In this document: positions 1-8,600 of the stretch, piece by piece
How positions within the stretch are numbered: the first letter of the stretch is position 1
Layout of the letters: each line of letters begins with the position of its first letter
Assembly (NCBI RefSeq): GCF_000017205.1
Contig: NC_009656.1
Span: forward strand, 310,001-374,000
DNA: 64,000 nt
Source: Pseudomonas paraeruginosa PA7
GTDB lineage: Bacteria > Pseudomonadota > Gammaproteobacteria > Pseudomonadales > Pseudomonadaceae
Direction: 5' to 3'
Translations under genes and position numbers: made by a program
Notes under the pieces: generated by a model
Told to the model about the DNA's origin: nothing
The model's input: the letters and a program-made list of their open reading frames with translations, nothing else
Database searches by the model: none

Positions 1-1
1 G

Positions 2-310
2 CTGGGGTTGGCCTGGGGTGTGATCGGCGGCGCCGGTTTCGAGCTGGCCAGCGGGGTCGCCGTGCTGCATCCGGACAGCGACCTCGACCTGCTGCTGCGC
101 ACCCCGCGCCCGTTCCCGCGCGATGACGCGCTGCGCCTGCTGCGATGCTTCGAGCATTGTCCCTGCCGGATCGACCTGCAATTGCAGACTCCGGCGGGCG
201 GCGTGGCCCTGCGCGAATGGGCCGAGGGACGGCCCCGGGTGCTGGCGAAAGGCGTCGAGGCGCCAGTGTTGCTGGAAGATCCCTGGCGGGTCGCGGAGAT
301 CGGGGCATGA
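2..310 (+). CDS. mdcG: MdcG, malonate decarboxylase holo-ACP synthase (3' part only)
   Basis: Partial gene; the 5' end lies left of the window. MdcG transfers the 2'-(5''-phosphoribosyl)-3'-dephospho-CoA prosthetic group onto the small ACP subunit of malonate decarboxylase. The visible 102 residues contain the nucleotidyltransferase-like segment GGAGFEL followed by DSDLDLLL, where the paired acidic residues expected of this fold sit. The stop codon overlaps the ATG of mdcH (ATGA), so the two are translationally coupled. Identification rests on this motif plus the mdcH-madL-madM context. Confidence 0.85.
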   Translation: MGLAWGVIGGAGFELASGVAVLHPDSDLDLLLRTPRPFPRDDALRLLRCFEHCPCRIDLQLQTPAGGVALREWAEGRPRVLAKGVEAPVLLEDPWRVAEIGA

Positions 311-1239
311 GCACGCTGTTCGCCTATCCCGGTCAGGGCGCGCAGCGTCCCGGCATGCTTGCGGCGCTGCCCGACGAACCGGTCGTGCGCGACTGCCTGG
401 CGCAGGCGGCGGATTGCCTCGGCCAGGCGCCCGCCGAGCTGGACAGCGCCGAGGCCCTGCGCGGCACCCGCGCGGTGCAGCTGTGCCTGCTGATCGCCGG
501 GGTCGCCGCCAGCCGCCTGCTGGAACAGCGTGGCCATCGACCGGGCCTGGTCGCCGGCCTGTCCATCGGCGCCTATGCGGCGGCGGTGGCGGCCGGCGCG
601 CTGGATTTCGACGACGCGCTGCGGCTGGTCGCCCTGCGCGGCGAGCTGATGCAGGCGGCCTGGCCGCAGGGCTACGGGATGAGCGCCATCCTCGGCCTCG
701 ACCAGGCGCAACTGGAAGCGCTGATCCAGGCCGTGCGCCGCGCGCATCCGTCGCTCTACCTGGCCAACGTCAACGGCGAGCGGCAACTGGTGGTGGCCGG
801 CAGCGACGCGGCGCTGGCCGCCCTCGCCGAACGCGCCCGCGACGCCGGCGCCAGCGCGGCGAAGCGCCTGGCGGTAAGCGTGCCGTCGCACTGCCCGCTG
901 CTCGACGAACCGGCCGCGCGCCTGGCCGAAGCTTTCGCCGGCATCCGCCTGCGCCGCCCGCGCGTACCCTACCTGAGCGGCAGCCGGGCGCGCCTGGTCG
1001 GCGATCCGGCTGCGCTGGCCGATGACCTCGCCGGCAACATGGCGCGTCGCGTCGAGTGGCTGGCGACGCTGCGCAGCGCCTACGAACGCGGCGCCCGCCT
1101 GCACCTGGAACTGCCGCCGGGACGGGTCCTCAGCGGGCTGGCGCGGCCGCTGTTCGGTTGCGCTACGCCGGCCTTCGAGGGCACCCACCCGGATACCCTG
1201 GACGCGCTGTTGCGCGAGGAGGAGAGGCGAACCCGATAG
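307..1239 (+). CDS. mdcH: MdcH, malonate decarboxylase epsilon subunit (malonyl transacylase)
   Basis: 310-residue FabD-like malonyl-CoA:ACP transacylase that loads malonate onto the decarboxylase ACP. It shows the N-terminal GQGAQRPGM loop (residues 9-17) and the nucleophile elbow GLSIG with Ser86, plus a VPSHCPLL segment carrying the expected active-site histidine. The length fits the family. The start overlaps the mdcG stop by 4 nt. It is followed 55 nt later by madL, so the gene is the last enzyme of the mdc operon before the malonate transporter. Cytoplasmic. Confidence 0.93.
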   Translation: MSTLFAYPGQGAQRPGMLAALPDEPVVRDCLAQAADCLGQAPAELDSAEALRGTRAVQLCLLIAGVAASRLLEQRGHRPGLVAGLSIGAYAAAVAAGALDFDDALRLVALRGELMQAAWPQGYGMSAILGLDQAQLEALIQAVRRAHPSLYLANVNGERQLVVAGSDAALAALAERARDAGASAAKRLAVSVPSHCPLLDEPAARLAEAFAGIRLRRPRVPYLSGSRARLVGDPAALADDLAGNMARRVEWLATLRSAYERGARLHLELPPGRVLSGLARPLFGCATPAFEGTHPDTLDALLREEERRTR

Positions 1240-1294
1240 GCTCGTGCGAGGCAGAAAAACAACAATATCGATACGCAACCGGAGGACAACAACA

Positions 1295-1699
1295 ATGATT
1301 ATCTACGGTGTCGCACTGCTGTCCCTGTGTACCCTCGCCGGGCTGTTCATCGGCGAGGTCCTTGGCGTGCTGCTCGGCGTGCCGGCCAACGTCGGTGGCG
1401 TCGGCATCGCCATGCTCCTGCTGATCTTCGTCGGCAGCTACCTGGGCAAGCGCGGCCTGCTGTCGGCGAAGACCGAGCAGGGTGTGGAGTTCTGGAGCGC
1501 CATCTACATTCCCATCGTGGTCGCCATGGCCGCCCAGCAGAACGTGATCGGTGCGCTGAGTGGCGGGCCGGCGGCGATTCTCGCCGGGATCGCCGCGGTG
1601 GCCGTGGCCTTTGCCCTGGTGCCACTGCTCGATCGCGTCGGCCGGGGAAAGCCTGAGGGCGTCCCTCCCCTGAAGCCGCACACCAGTGCGCAGGGGTGA
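1295..1699 (+). CDS. madL: MadL, malonate transporter subunit
   Basis: 134-residue integral membrane protein with about four hydrophobic segments; it pairs with MadM to import malonate for the decarboxylase. The start ATG follows a clear GGAGG ribosome site (1281-1285) and AACAACAACA spacer. It ends with TGA inside GTGA, overlapping a possible GTG start of madM, so the two subunits are probably translated together. Family assignment comes from the small size, hydrophobic profile and placement directly between mdcH and madM. Confidence 0.88.
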   Translation: MIIYGVALLSLCTLAGLFIGEVLGVLLGVPANVGGVGIAMLLLIFVGSYLGKRGLLSAKTEQGVEFWSAIYIPIVVAMAAQQNVIGALSGGPAAILAGIAAVAVAFALVPLLDRVGRGKPEGVPPLKPHTSAQG

Positions 1700-1704
1700 G
1701 CGCC

Positions 1705-2469
1705 ATGATCGAGTCCCTGAACAAAGTCATCAACGGCTACGGCCTGATCAGCGGCTTCGCCATCATCGGCGTGACCATGGCGTTGTCCTACTGGTTGTCG
1801 GCGCGGCTCACCCGGGGGCGCCTGCACGGCTCGGCCATCGCCATTTTCCTCGGCCTGCTGCTGTCCTACGTTGGCGGCCTCGCCACGGGAGGCCAGAAAG
1901 GACTGGTGGACGTGCCGCTGATGTCCGGCATCGGCCTGCTGGGCGGCGCCATGCTGCGCGACTTCGCCATCGTCGCCACGGCCTTCGGCGTGAATGTCGA
2001 GGAGCTGCGCCGGGCCGGGGTTTCCGGGGTGGCCTCGCTGTTCCTCGGGGTCGGCTCGTCGTTCGTCGCCGGGGTCGGCGTAGCCATGGCTTTCGGCTAC
2101 ACCGATGCGGTCAGCCTGACCACCATTGGCGCTGGCGCGGTCACCTACATCGTCGGTCCGGTGACCGGCGCGGCGCTGGGCGCCAGCTCCGAGGTGATGG
2201 CCCTGAGCATCGCCGCCGGGCTGGTGAAGGCGATCCTGGTGATGGTCCTGACTCCCTTCATCGCCCCCTACATCGGCCTGAACAACCCGCGCACGGCGGT
2301 GATCTTCGGCGGTCTGATGGGTACTTCCAGCGGCGTCGCCGGCGGCCTCGCCGCCACCGATCCGAAGCTGGTGCCCTACGGCTGCCTGACGGCGGCGTTC
2401 TATACCGCCATCGGCTGCCTGCTGGGGCCGTCGCTGCTGTATTTCAGCGTGCGCGGCCTGGTGGGATGA
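1705..2469 (+). CDS. madM: MadM, malonate transporter subunit
   Basis: 254-residue polytopic membrane protein rich in Gly/Ala helices, the larger partner of MadL in sodium-coupled malonate uptake. A GTG at 1696 overlapping the madL stop would add three residues; the ATG at 1705, spaced from GGGGTGA, gives the usual family length. A strong hairpin follows the stop at 2478-2501, marking the end of the mdc-mad operon. The regulator mdcR lies on the opposite strand just beyond. Confidence 0.88.
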   Translation: MIESLNKVINGYGLISGFAIIGVTMALSYWLSARLTRGRLHGSAIAIFLGLLLSYVGGLATGGQKGLVDVPLMSGIGLLGGAMLRDFAIVATAFGVNVEELRRAGVSGVASLFLGVGSSFVAGVGVAMAFGYTDAVSLTTIGAGAVTYIVGPVTGAALGASSEVMALSIAAGLVKAILVMVLTPFIAPYIGLNNPRTAVIFGGLMGTSSGVAGGLAATDPKLVPYGCLTAAFYTAIGCLLGPSLLYFSVRGLVG

Positions 2470-2477
2470 GGACCCTC

Positions 2478-2501
2478 GCCCTCTCCCTTCGGGGAGAGGG
2501 C
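2478..2501 (+). terminator. Hairpin terminator of the mdc-mad operon
   Basis: A perfect 10-bp stem GCCCTCTCCC / GGGAGAGGGC with a TTCG tetraloop lies 9 nt after the madM stop. There is no T-run, so it could also be a mobile intergenic palindrome or an RNA-stabilising stem. It lies between two convergent genes. Confidence 0.6.
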
Positions 2502-2579
2502 AACGGCCAGCGCCAAGACGGTCTGGCATGGACCTCCATTCGCCCCGCGGTGCATCGTCGGCGGCTGCGTTGCGTCTCC

Positions 2580-3509
2580 TCAGCCCGTCGCCTCCTGTTC
2601 CAGCCGCAGGCTATGCATCCGGCATTCCGCGAGCAGCGCCAGCAGGTTCGGGTCGCGCTCCTTGGCCTTGAGGAACACCACGCCGATGTGCTGTTGCAGG
2701 CGATAGCGCGGCTGCAGCGGGATCAGCCGCACACGGTTCTCGTAGACCGCCTCGATGCGCTTGGGCAGCAGCGCGTAGCCGACCCCGGAGCTGACCATGC
2801 TGAGCAGGGTGAAGATATCGTTCACCTGCATCGCGATCTGCGGTTCGAAGCCGGCCTGGCGGAACACCCGGGTGCCGTCCTGGTGGGTGGCGAAGCCCTG
2901 GGTGAGGGTGACGAAGGGCGCGTCGCGCAGGGTGCTGAGATCGATCTCGGCGAGCCCGGCGTAGGGTGAGTCGACGGGCACGGCGAGGTAGATGTCATCG
3001 GAGAACAGCGGCAGGCATTCGCAGTCGGGGTCGCTGACGCTGTCGTTGAGCGATACCAGGATCGCGTCCAGTTCCATGTTCTTCAGTTGGTAGAACAGGT
3101 CGACGTTGGAGCCGAGGATCAGGTCGATGTTCAGTGCGCTGCGCCGCAGCTTGAGGCCCATGATCAGCTGCGGCACGGTCTTCACCGTCAGCGAGTAGAG
3201 TGCGCCGAGCTTGAAGCGCTCGGCGGAGAAGCCGGCCGCCTCGCGGGTCAGACGCACCGTGTCGAGCACTTCCTGGACCAGCTTTTGCGCGCGTTCCTCG
3301 AGCACGTAGGCGCTTTCCAGCGGAGTCAGGTTGCGCCCCTCGTGCTTGAAAAGCGGGCAGCGCAGGGCGCTTTCCAGCGAGTGGATGGCACGGTGCACGC
3401 TGACGTTGCTGGTGCCCAGCTCCACCGCCGCGCGCGCCAGGTTGCCGGTGCGCATGAAGGCGAGGAAGGTCTCCAGCTTCTTGAGGGTGATTTCTTCGTC
3501 GATCAGCAT
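2580..3509 (-). CDS. mdcR: MdcR, LysR-type regulator of malonate decarboxylase
   Basis: 309 residues with an N-terminal winged helix-turn-helix (about residues 8-65, including LARAAVELGTSNVSVHRAIHSLE) and a C-terminal substrate-binding-like effector domain. LysR genes next to mdc loci normally activate the operon in response to malonate. Here the gene is convergent with madM rather than divergent from mdcA, which is typical of the Pseudomonas arrangement. The role is inferred from location. Confidence 0.85.
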   Translation of the reverse strand: MLIDEEITLKKLETFLAFMRTGNLARAAVELGTSNVSVHRAIHSLESALRCPLFKHEGRNLTPLESAYVLEERAQKLVQEVLDTVRLTREAAGFSAERFKLGALYSLTVKTVPQLIMGLKLRRSALNIDLILGSNVDLFYQLKNMELDAILVSLNDSVSDPDCECLPLFSDDIYLAVPVDSPYAGLAEIDLSTLRDAPFVTLTQGFATHQDGTRVFRQAGFEPQIAMQVNDIFTLLSMVSSGVGYALLPKRIEAVYENRVRLIPLQPRYRLQQHIGVVFLKAKERDPNLLALLAECRMHSLRLEQEATG

Positions 3510-3694
3510 CCGCGTTCCCCTGGCCGGTGGCGTCGGGGGATTGTGCCTGAGGCGGTGCGGGAGCGGTAAAAAGGACCGTCATGTCCTAGAGCGTGGCGGA
3601 GCATGACGGCCGGAAAACGCCACTGGTGGGCGGACTTGCACTAACGGGTTGAAACGGATGCTGGCGGGCGGAGGCCCGCCAGGCGGAAGGGGTG

Positions 3695-4126
3695 TCAGCG
3701 GATCGACTGGATGGTGCCCTTGCTGCCGGTGACCTTGACGTCGACCTTCTTGAACACGAAGTAGTCGTTCACCGCGACCTCGTAGCGCGGCGCCACGATC
3801 AGGTCGGCATCGGCGCTCTTCACCGCCTTGAAGGCGGCGGCGGCCTTGGTCGAGGAGATCGGGTCGAAGCCCAGGCCGAGGCCCGATTCGCCGCCACCGT
3901 AGGTCACGCCGTCGGCGAACTGGCTGTCGCCGCCGAACCTGATGAAGCCGAACAGGATATTGACCGAGGACTGGCCGCTGATCGGGGCGCCGACGGCTAC
4001 GTCGGCCTTCAGGTCGGTCTTCACCAGGCCGTCCACCGGTGCGGACGGCTGGCTGATGTTGTAGCTGGTGCAGCCGGTGAGCGAGGCGGCGGCGAACAGG
4101 AAGGCGGGCAACAGGTACTTCTTCAT
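3695..4126 (-). CDS. Small predicted lipoprotein of unknown function
   Basis: 143 residues beginning MKKYLLPAFLFAAASLTGC, a lipoprotein signal peptide with the lipobox LTGC, so the mature protein should be acylated at that Cys and anchored in the membrane. The start 12 nt downstream of a longer ATG was chosen because it gives a canonical signal peptide. The mature part is Gly/Ala/Val-rich with no recognised domain. It sits alone between two LysR genes. Confidence 0.75.
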   Translation of the reverse strand: MKKYLLPAFLFAAASLTGCTSYNISQPSAPVDGLVKTDLKADVAVGAPISGQSSVNILFGFIRFGGDSQFADGVTYGGGESGLGLGFDPISSTKAAAAFKAVKSADADLIVAPRYEVAVNDYFVFKKVDVKVTGSKGTIQSIR

Positions 4127-4317
4127 CTGACTCTCCATGATGATTCATCGATGAGGCGGCAGGCCCGACTATCCATCGATCCCTGGGCGCTGCCGGACTG
4201 CCGAACCGGGGTGGTCCGGAGCGTCGGCCACCCTAGCAACGGAGGCTTTTTGCCACAGTCATCGGATTCGTCTTTGTCAGGAAGAAAATTCCTCTTGGAA
4301 TGTCGGAAAGCTGAGGG

Positions 4318-5238
4318 TCAGTACCGGCGCACGGCGAGCTTGCCCAGCTGCTCCCGGCAGTAGTCGACGAACAATCGTGCCGGCTTGGTCAGTTGCGCGC
4401 GTTTCAGCCAGGCGGCGGCGAGCCCGGAGGTGGACACCGGTTCGGCGAGGTCGACCATGACTACCTTCTTGCCGTCGTAGGTGCATTCCGAATGCGGGCG
4501 GGTGACCAGCAGGGAGAAGCCGAAGCCCTGGCCGACCATGCCGCGGACCATCTCGATCGACGGCGAGCTGAAGGCGATGTTCGGCGTCAGGCCGAGCTCC
4601 TCGAACAGACTGACGAAGTAGGTACGGCTGGGCTGCACGTCGAGCAGGATCATCGGCTCCAGGCACAGGTCGCGCAGCGATACCTGCGCCTGGCCGGCGA
4701 AGCGGTGGCCTTCGGGGAGCAGCGCGTGGGGTCGTTGCGGCGGCATCAACGGCTCGGTCTCGATGGTCGAGTCGAGGTCGTGCTCGTAGAGAAAGGCCAG
4801 GTCGAAGCGCCCCGAAGTGAGGCCCTGCACCAGCTCCTGCTGCTCGCCGTCGCGGATGCGGATCTCCACCCCCGGATAGGCCTGGCGGAAGCCGGCGATC
4901 AGGCCCGGCAGGTAGAGCGGGGCGACCGTCTCGAAACAGCCGATGTCGATCTGCCCGGCGATCACGTCGTTGTCGGCCAGGGCGTTCTGCTCGAACTCGT
5001 GGGCCATCCGCAGCAGTTCCTGGGCCTTGCGGTAGAAGCGCGCGCCGGCGGGGGTCAGCGACACGCCCTGGGCGTGGTGGCGGATGAACAGCTGCACGCC
5101 AAAGCTTTCCTCCAGCCCCTTCACCGCCGTGGAGATCGACGGCTGGGCGATGTACAGCTTGCGCGAGGCCTCGGCCACGCTGCCGCATTCCACGGTGGTC
5201 ACGAAATACTTGAGTTGCCGCAAGGTATAGGACGCCAC
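4318..5238 (-). CDS. LysR-family transcriptional regulator
   Basis: 306 residues with an N-terminal LysR helix-turn-helix (LRQLKYFVTTVECGSVAEASRKL then a recognition helix with QPSISTAVKGLE) and a C-terminal effector-binding domain. It is divergent from the aldehyde dehydrogenase at 5589 across a 350-bp intergenic region, so the likely target is the catabolic cluster 5589-11205. Effector unknown; an amine, GABA-like or derived semialdehyde compound is a guess from the neighbours. Confidence 0.85.
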   Translation of the reverse strand: MASYTLRQLKYFVTTVECGSVAEASRKLYIAQPSISTAVKGLEESFGVQLFIRHHAQGVSLTPAGARFYRKAQELLRMAHEFEQNALADNDVIAGQIDIGCFETVAPLYLPGLIAGFRQAYPGVEIRIRDGEQQELVQGLTSGRFDLAFLYEHDLDSTIETEPLMPPQRPHALLPEGHRFAGQAQVSLRDLCLEPMILLDVQPSRTYFVSLFEELGLTPNIAFSSPSIEMVRGMVGQGFGFSLLVTRPHSECTYDGKKVVMVDLAEPVSTSGLAAAWLKRAQLTKPARLFVDYCREQLGKLAVRRY

Positions 5239-5588
5239 TGCAAGACCTCATCGGCGCATCATCCTCCCCGGGCCGGGCGTGCGCGCCTCGATTGTTGTGT
5301 TCGCCGCGCTGCAAGCAAGTTGCAGGCCGCTGCCGAGCGTCGCGGCGCTGGCCGCGAAGACAATTGCCCGCCTGCACGATAACCCAGCACGACGCACTTT
5401 GCCGGGGCACGCCTGGCCAGCTTTTTCTTATGTCCCGAGGACATTTTTAATAATTTTCCTTCGCAGCGGCTTGCGCGACCATCCTTCCCCATCGACCCCA
5501 TGGACAGCGGTCCGCCACCCGGCGGTCCGGGCCATGCGTGCACAACAACGACCGGCGCAGACCGGCGAGATGACAAGGAGAAGGTGGG
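5239..5588. promoter_or_regulatory. Divergent promoter region with a perfect 15-bp palindrome
   Basis: The intergenic region between the LysR gene (leftwards) and the aldehyde dehydrogenase cluster (rightwards). It contains ATGTCC-CGA-GGACAT (5430-5444), directly followed by an AT-rich stretch TTTTTAATAATTTT (5445-5458) that stands out in this GC-rich DNA. The palindrome plus AT-rich tract is a plausible operator/promoter pair. No gene is seen here. Confidence 0.5.
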
Positions 5589-7079
5589 GTGTTCGAACTC
5601 AGCGATTGGCAACGGCGCGCCGCGACACAGCGCTTCATCGACCAGGCCCTGATCGGCGGCCGCCAGCGTCCGGCCGCCAGCGGCGCTACCTTCGACGCCA
5701 TCGATCCGGCGAGCAATCGCCTGCTGGCGCGGGTCGCGGCCTGCGACGCGACCGACGTCGATGCGGCAGTGGCCGCCGCCCGCCGCGCCTTCGACGAAGG
5801 CCCCTGGGCGCGTCTCGCCCCGGTCGAGCGCAAGCGCGTGCTGCTGCGCCTGGCCGAGCTGATGCTGGCCCATCGCGAAGAGCTGGCGCTGCTCGATTCG
5901 CTGAACATGGGCAAGCCGGTGATGGACGCCTGGAACATCGATGTGCCCGGCGCCGCCCACGTCTTCGCCTGGTATGCGGAAAGCCTCGACAAGCTCTACG
6001 ACCAGGTCGCGCCGACCGCCCGGGAGGCCCTGGCCACCATTACCCGCGTGCCGCTGGGGGTGATCGGCGCAGTGGTGCCGTGGAACTTCCCGCTCGACAT
6101 GGCCGCCTGGAAGCTCGCCCCGGCCCTGGCCGCCGGCAACTCGGTGGTGCTCAAGCCGGCCGAGCAGTCGCCGTTCTCCGCCCTGCGCCTGGCCGAGCTG
6201 GCCCTGGAGGCGGGGGTGCCGGAAGGCGTGCTGAACGTGGTGCCTGGCCTCGGCGAGCAGGCCGGCAAGGCCCTCGGCCTGCACCCGGAGGTGGACGCTC
6301 TGGTGTTCACCGGCTCCACCGAGGTCGGCAAGTACTTCATGCAGTATTCCGCGCAATCCAACCTCAAGCAGGTCTGGCTGGAGTGCGGCGGCAAGAGTCC
6401 GAACCTGGTGTTCGCCGATTGCCGCGATCTCGACCTGGCGGCGGAGAAGGCCGCCTTCGGCATCTTCTTCAACCAGGGCGAGGTCTGTTCGGCGAACTCG
6501 CGCTTGCTGGTGGAGCGTTCGATCCACGACGAGTTCGTCGAGCGCCTGCTGGCCAAGGCCCGCGACTGGCAGCCGGGCGATCCGCTGGACCCGGCCAGCC
6601 GCGCCGGCGCCATCGTCGACCGCCGGCAGACCGCCGGGATCCTCGCCGCCATCGAGCGGGCGCAAGGCGAGGGCGCGACCCTGCTCGGCGGTGGCCGCCG
6701 GTTGACGATCAACGGTTCGGACAACTTCATCGAACCGACCCTGTTCGGCGGCGTACGCCCGGACATGCAGCTGGCCCGCGAGGAAATCTTCGGTCCGGTG
6801 CTGGCGATCAGCGCCTTCGATTCCGAGGACGAGGCCATACGCCTGGCCAACGACAGCCGCTACGGCCTCGCCGCCTCGCTGTGGAGCGACGACCTGCACC
6901 GTGCGCACCGGGTGGCGCGGCGCTTGAATGCCGGAACGGTGTCGGTGAATACCGTGGACGCGCTGGACGTCGCGGTGCCTTTCGGTGGCGGCAAGCAGTC
7001 CGGCTTCGGTCGCGACCTGTCGCTGCATTCCTTCGACAAGTACACCCAGTTGAAGACGACCTGGTTCCAGTTGCGCTGA
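5589..7079 (+). CDS. NAD(P)-dependent aldehyde dehydrogenase
   Basis: 496-residue aldehyde dehydrogenase superfamily enzyme with all landmarks: PWNFPLDM, KPAEQSP, the FTGSTEVG nucleotide loop, catalytic Glu265 in LECGGKSPN and catalytic Cys300 in NQGEVCSAN. It should oxidise an amino-aldehyde or other semialdehyde to the acid; the neighbouring omega-aminotransferase probably makes the aldehyde. A GTG start at 5589 is preceded by AAGGTGG. It resembles the PuuC/gamma-glutamyl-aminobutyraldehyde dehydrogenase group, but the substrate cannot be read from sequence alone. Confidence 0.9.
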   Translation: MFELSDWQRRAATQRFIDQALIGGRQRPAASGATFDAIDPASNRLLARVAACDATDVDAAVAAARRAFDEGPWARLAPVERKRVLLRLAELMLAHREELALLDSLNMGKPVMDAWNIDVPGAAHVFAWYAESLDKLYDQVAPTAREALATITRVPLGVIGAVVPWNFPLDMAAWKLAPALAAGNSVVLKPAEQSPFSALRLAELALEAGVPEGVLNVVPGLGEQAGKALGLHPEVDALVFTGSTEVGKYFMQYSAQSNLKQVWLECGGKSPNLVFADCRDLDLAAEKAAFGIFFNQGEVCSANSRLLVERSIHDEFVERLLAKARDWQPGDPLDPASRAGAIVDRRQTAGILAAIERAQGEGATLLGGGRRLTINGSDNFIEPTLFGGVRPDMQLAREEIFGPVLAISAFDSEDEAIRLANDSRYGLAASLWSDDLHRAHRVARRLNAGTVSVNTVDALDVAVPFGGGKQSGFGRDLSLHSFDKYTQLKTTWFQLR

Positions 7080-7136
7080 AGACGCGACGGACACGACACG
7101 ACTCGATGCCGATAACGACAACAAGAGGACGATCGA

Positions 7137-8570
7137 ATGAACGACACGCCGAACGTGCGTGAACCGGCCCTGCGCCGCGTGCTCGGGCTGGGGCCGCTGC
7201 TGGCGGTGGCCATCGGCCTGGTGGTTTCCCAGGGCGTGATGGTGCTGATGCTGCAAGGCGCCGGGACGGCCGGGCCGGGCTTCATCGTGCCGCTGGGAGT
7301 GGCCTACCTGCTGGCGCTGAGCTACGCCTTTTCCTTTTCCGAACTGGCCCTGATGATTCCCCGCGCCGGTGGCCTGAGCAGCTACACCGAGGTGGCCATC
7401 GGGCATTTCCCGGCGATCCTGGCGACCTTTTCCGGTTACGTGGTGGTGGCGATGTTCGCCCTCTCGGCGGAACTGCTGCTGCTCGACCTGATCATCGGCA
7501 AGGTCTACCCCGGCGCGTTGCCGCCGATGCTGGTGGCCTACGGCGTGCTCGGCCTGTTCACCCTGCTCAACCTGCTCGGCATCGACATCTTCGCACGCCT
7601 GCAGAGCGCCCTGGCGCTGCTGATGATGATCGTCCTGCTGGTGCTCGGCCTGGGCGCGGTGAGCAGCGAGCACGCCTCCGCGCAGACCGCCCTGGCGAGC
7701 GGCTGGAACCCGCTCGGGGTCAGCGCCCTGGCGCTCACCGCGATGGCCGTGTGGGGCTTCGTCGGCGCCGAGTTCGTCTGCCCGCTGGTGGAGGAGACGC
7801 GGCGCCCGGAGCGCAACATCCCGCGCTCGATGATCCTCGGCCTGAGCATCATCTTCCTGACCATCGCCCTCTACTGCTTCGGCGCGCTGCTGTGCATCCC
7901 GCAGGCGGAACTGGCCGGCGACCCGCTGCCGCACTTCCTCTTCGCCAACCGCGTGTTCGGCGAGTACGGCCAGCTGTTCCTGGTGATCGCCGCGATCACC
8001 GCCACTTGCAGTACCCTGAACTCGTCGCTGGCGGCGATCCCGCGGATGCTCTACGGGATGGCGCAGAACGGCCAGGCCTTCCCGCAGTTCAGGCAGCTCA
8101 GCCGGCGGGCGCGCACGCCCTGGGTGGCGGTGCTGTTCGTCGCCGCGATCACCGGCCTGCCGATCCTGATCCTCGGCCAGGACCCGGACTCGATCAACCT
8201 GCTGCTGCTCGCCGCCGCGCTGGCCTGGCTGCTGGCCTACATCATCGCCCACGTCGACGTGCTGGCCCTGCGCCGGCGCTACCCGCACATCGCCCGTCCG
8301 TTCCGCACGCCGTTCTACCCGCTGCCGCAGCTGTTCGGCATCGCCGGGATGATCTACGCGGTGGTCCACGTCTCGCCGACCCCGGAAATGACCGGACGGA
8401 TCTTCGCCAGCGCCGGCGTGGTGCTGGGCGTGGTCTCGCTGGTGGCGGTGGTGTGGATCAAGGGCGTGATGCGCAAGCCCCTCTTCGTACCCGAACCGCT
8501 CGAGACGGCCGGTGAGACTGCCCAGGGCAAGTCCGTCGCCCTCGATCCCCTGCAATCCCCTTCGGCCTGA
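7137..8570 (+). CDS. APC-family amino acid/amine permease
   Basis: 477-residue inner-membrane transporter of the amino acid-polyamine-organocation superfamily with about 12 hydrophobic helices. The first helix carries the glycine-rich LLAVAIGLVVSQGVMVLM segment and a later helix the VWGFVGAEFVCPLVEETRRPERNIPRS loop typical of APC permeases. It lies between the aldehyde dehydrogenase and the aminotransferase with short gaps, so it most likely imports the substrate of that pathway. Confidence 0.88.
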   Translation: MNDTPNVREPALRRVLGLGPLLAVAIGLVVSQGVMVLMLQGAGTAGPGFIVPLGVAYLLALSYAFSFSELALMIPRAGGLSSYTEVAIGHFPAILATFSGYVVVAMFALSAELLLLDLIIGKVYPGALPPMLVAYGVLGLFTLLNLLGIDIFARLQSALALLMMIVLLVLGLGAVSSEHASAQTALASGWNPLGVSALALTAMAVWGFVGAEFVCPLVEETRRPERNIPRSMILGLSIIFLTIALYCFGALLCIPQAELAGDPLPHFLFANRVFGEYGQLFLVIAAITATCSTLNSSLAAIPRMLYGMAQNGQAFPQFRQLSRRARTPWVAVLFVAAITGLPILILGQDPDSINLLLLAAALAWLLAYIIAHVDVLALRRRYPHIARPFRTPFYPLPQLFGIAGMIYAVVHVSPTPEMTGRIFASAGVVLGVVSLVAVVWIKGVMRKPLFVPEPLETAGETAQGKSVALDPLQSPSA

Positions 8571-8600
8571 CGCGCCAAGGGAACAAGGAGAACACAGACG

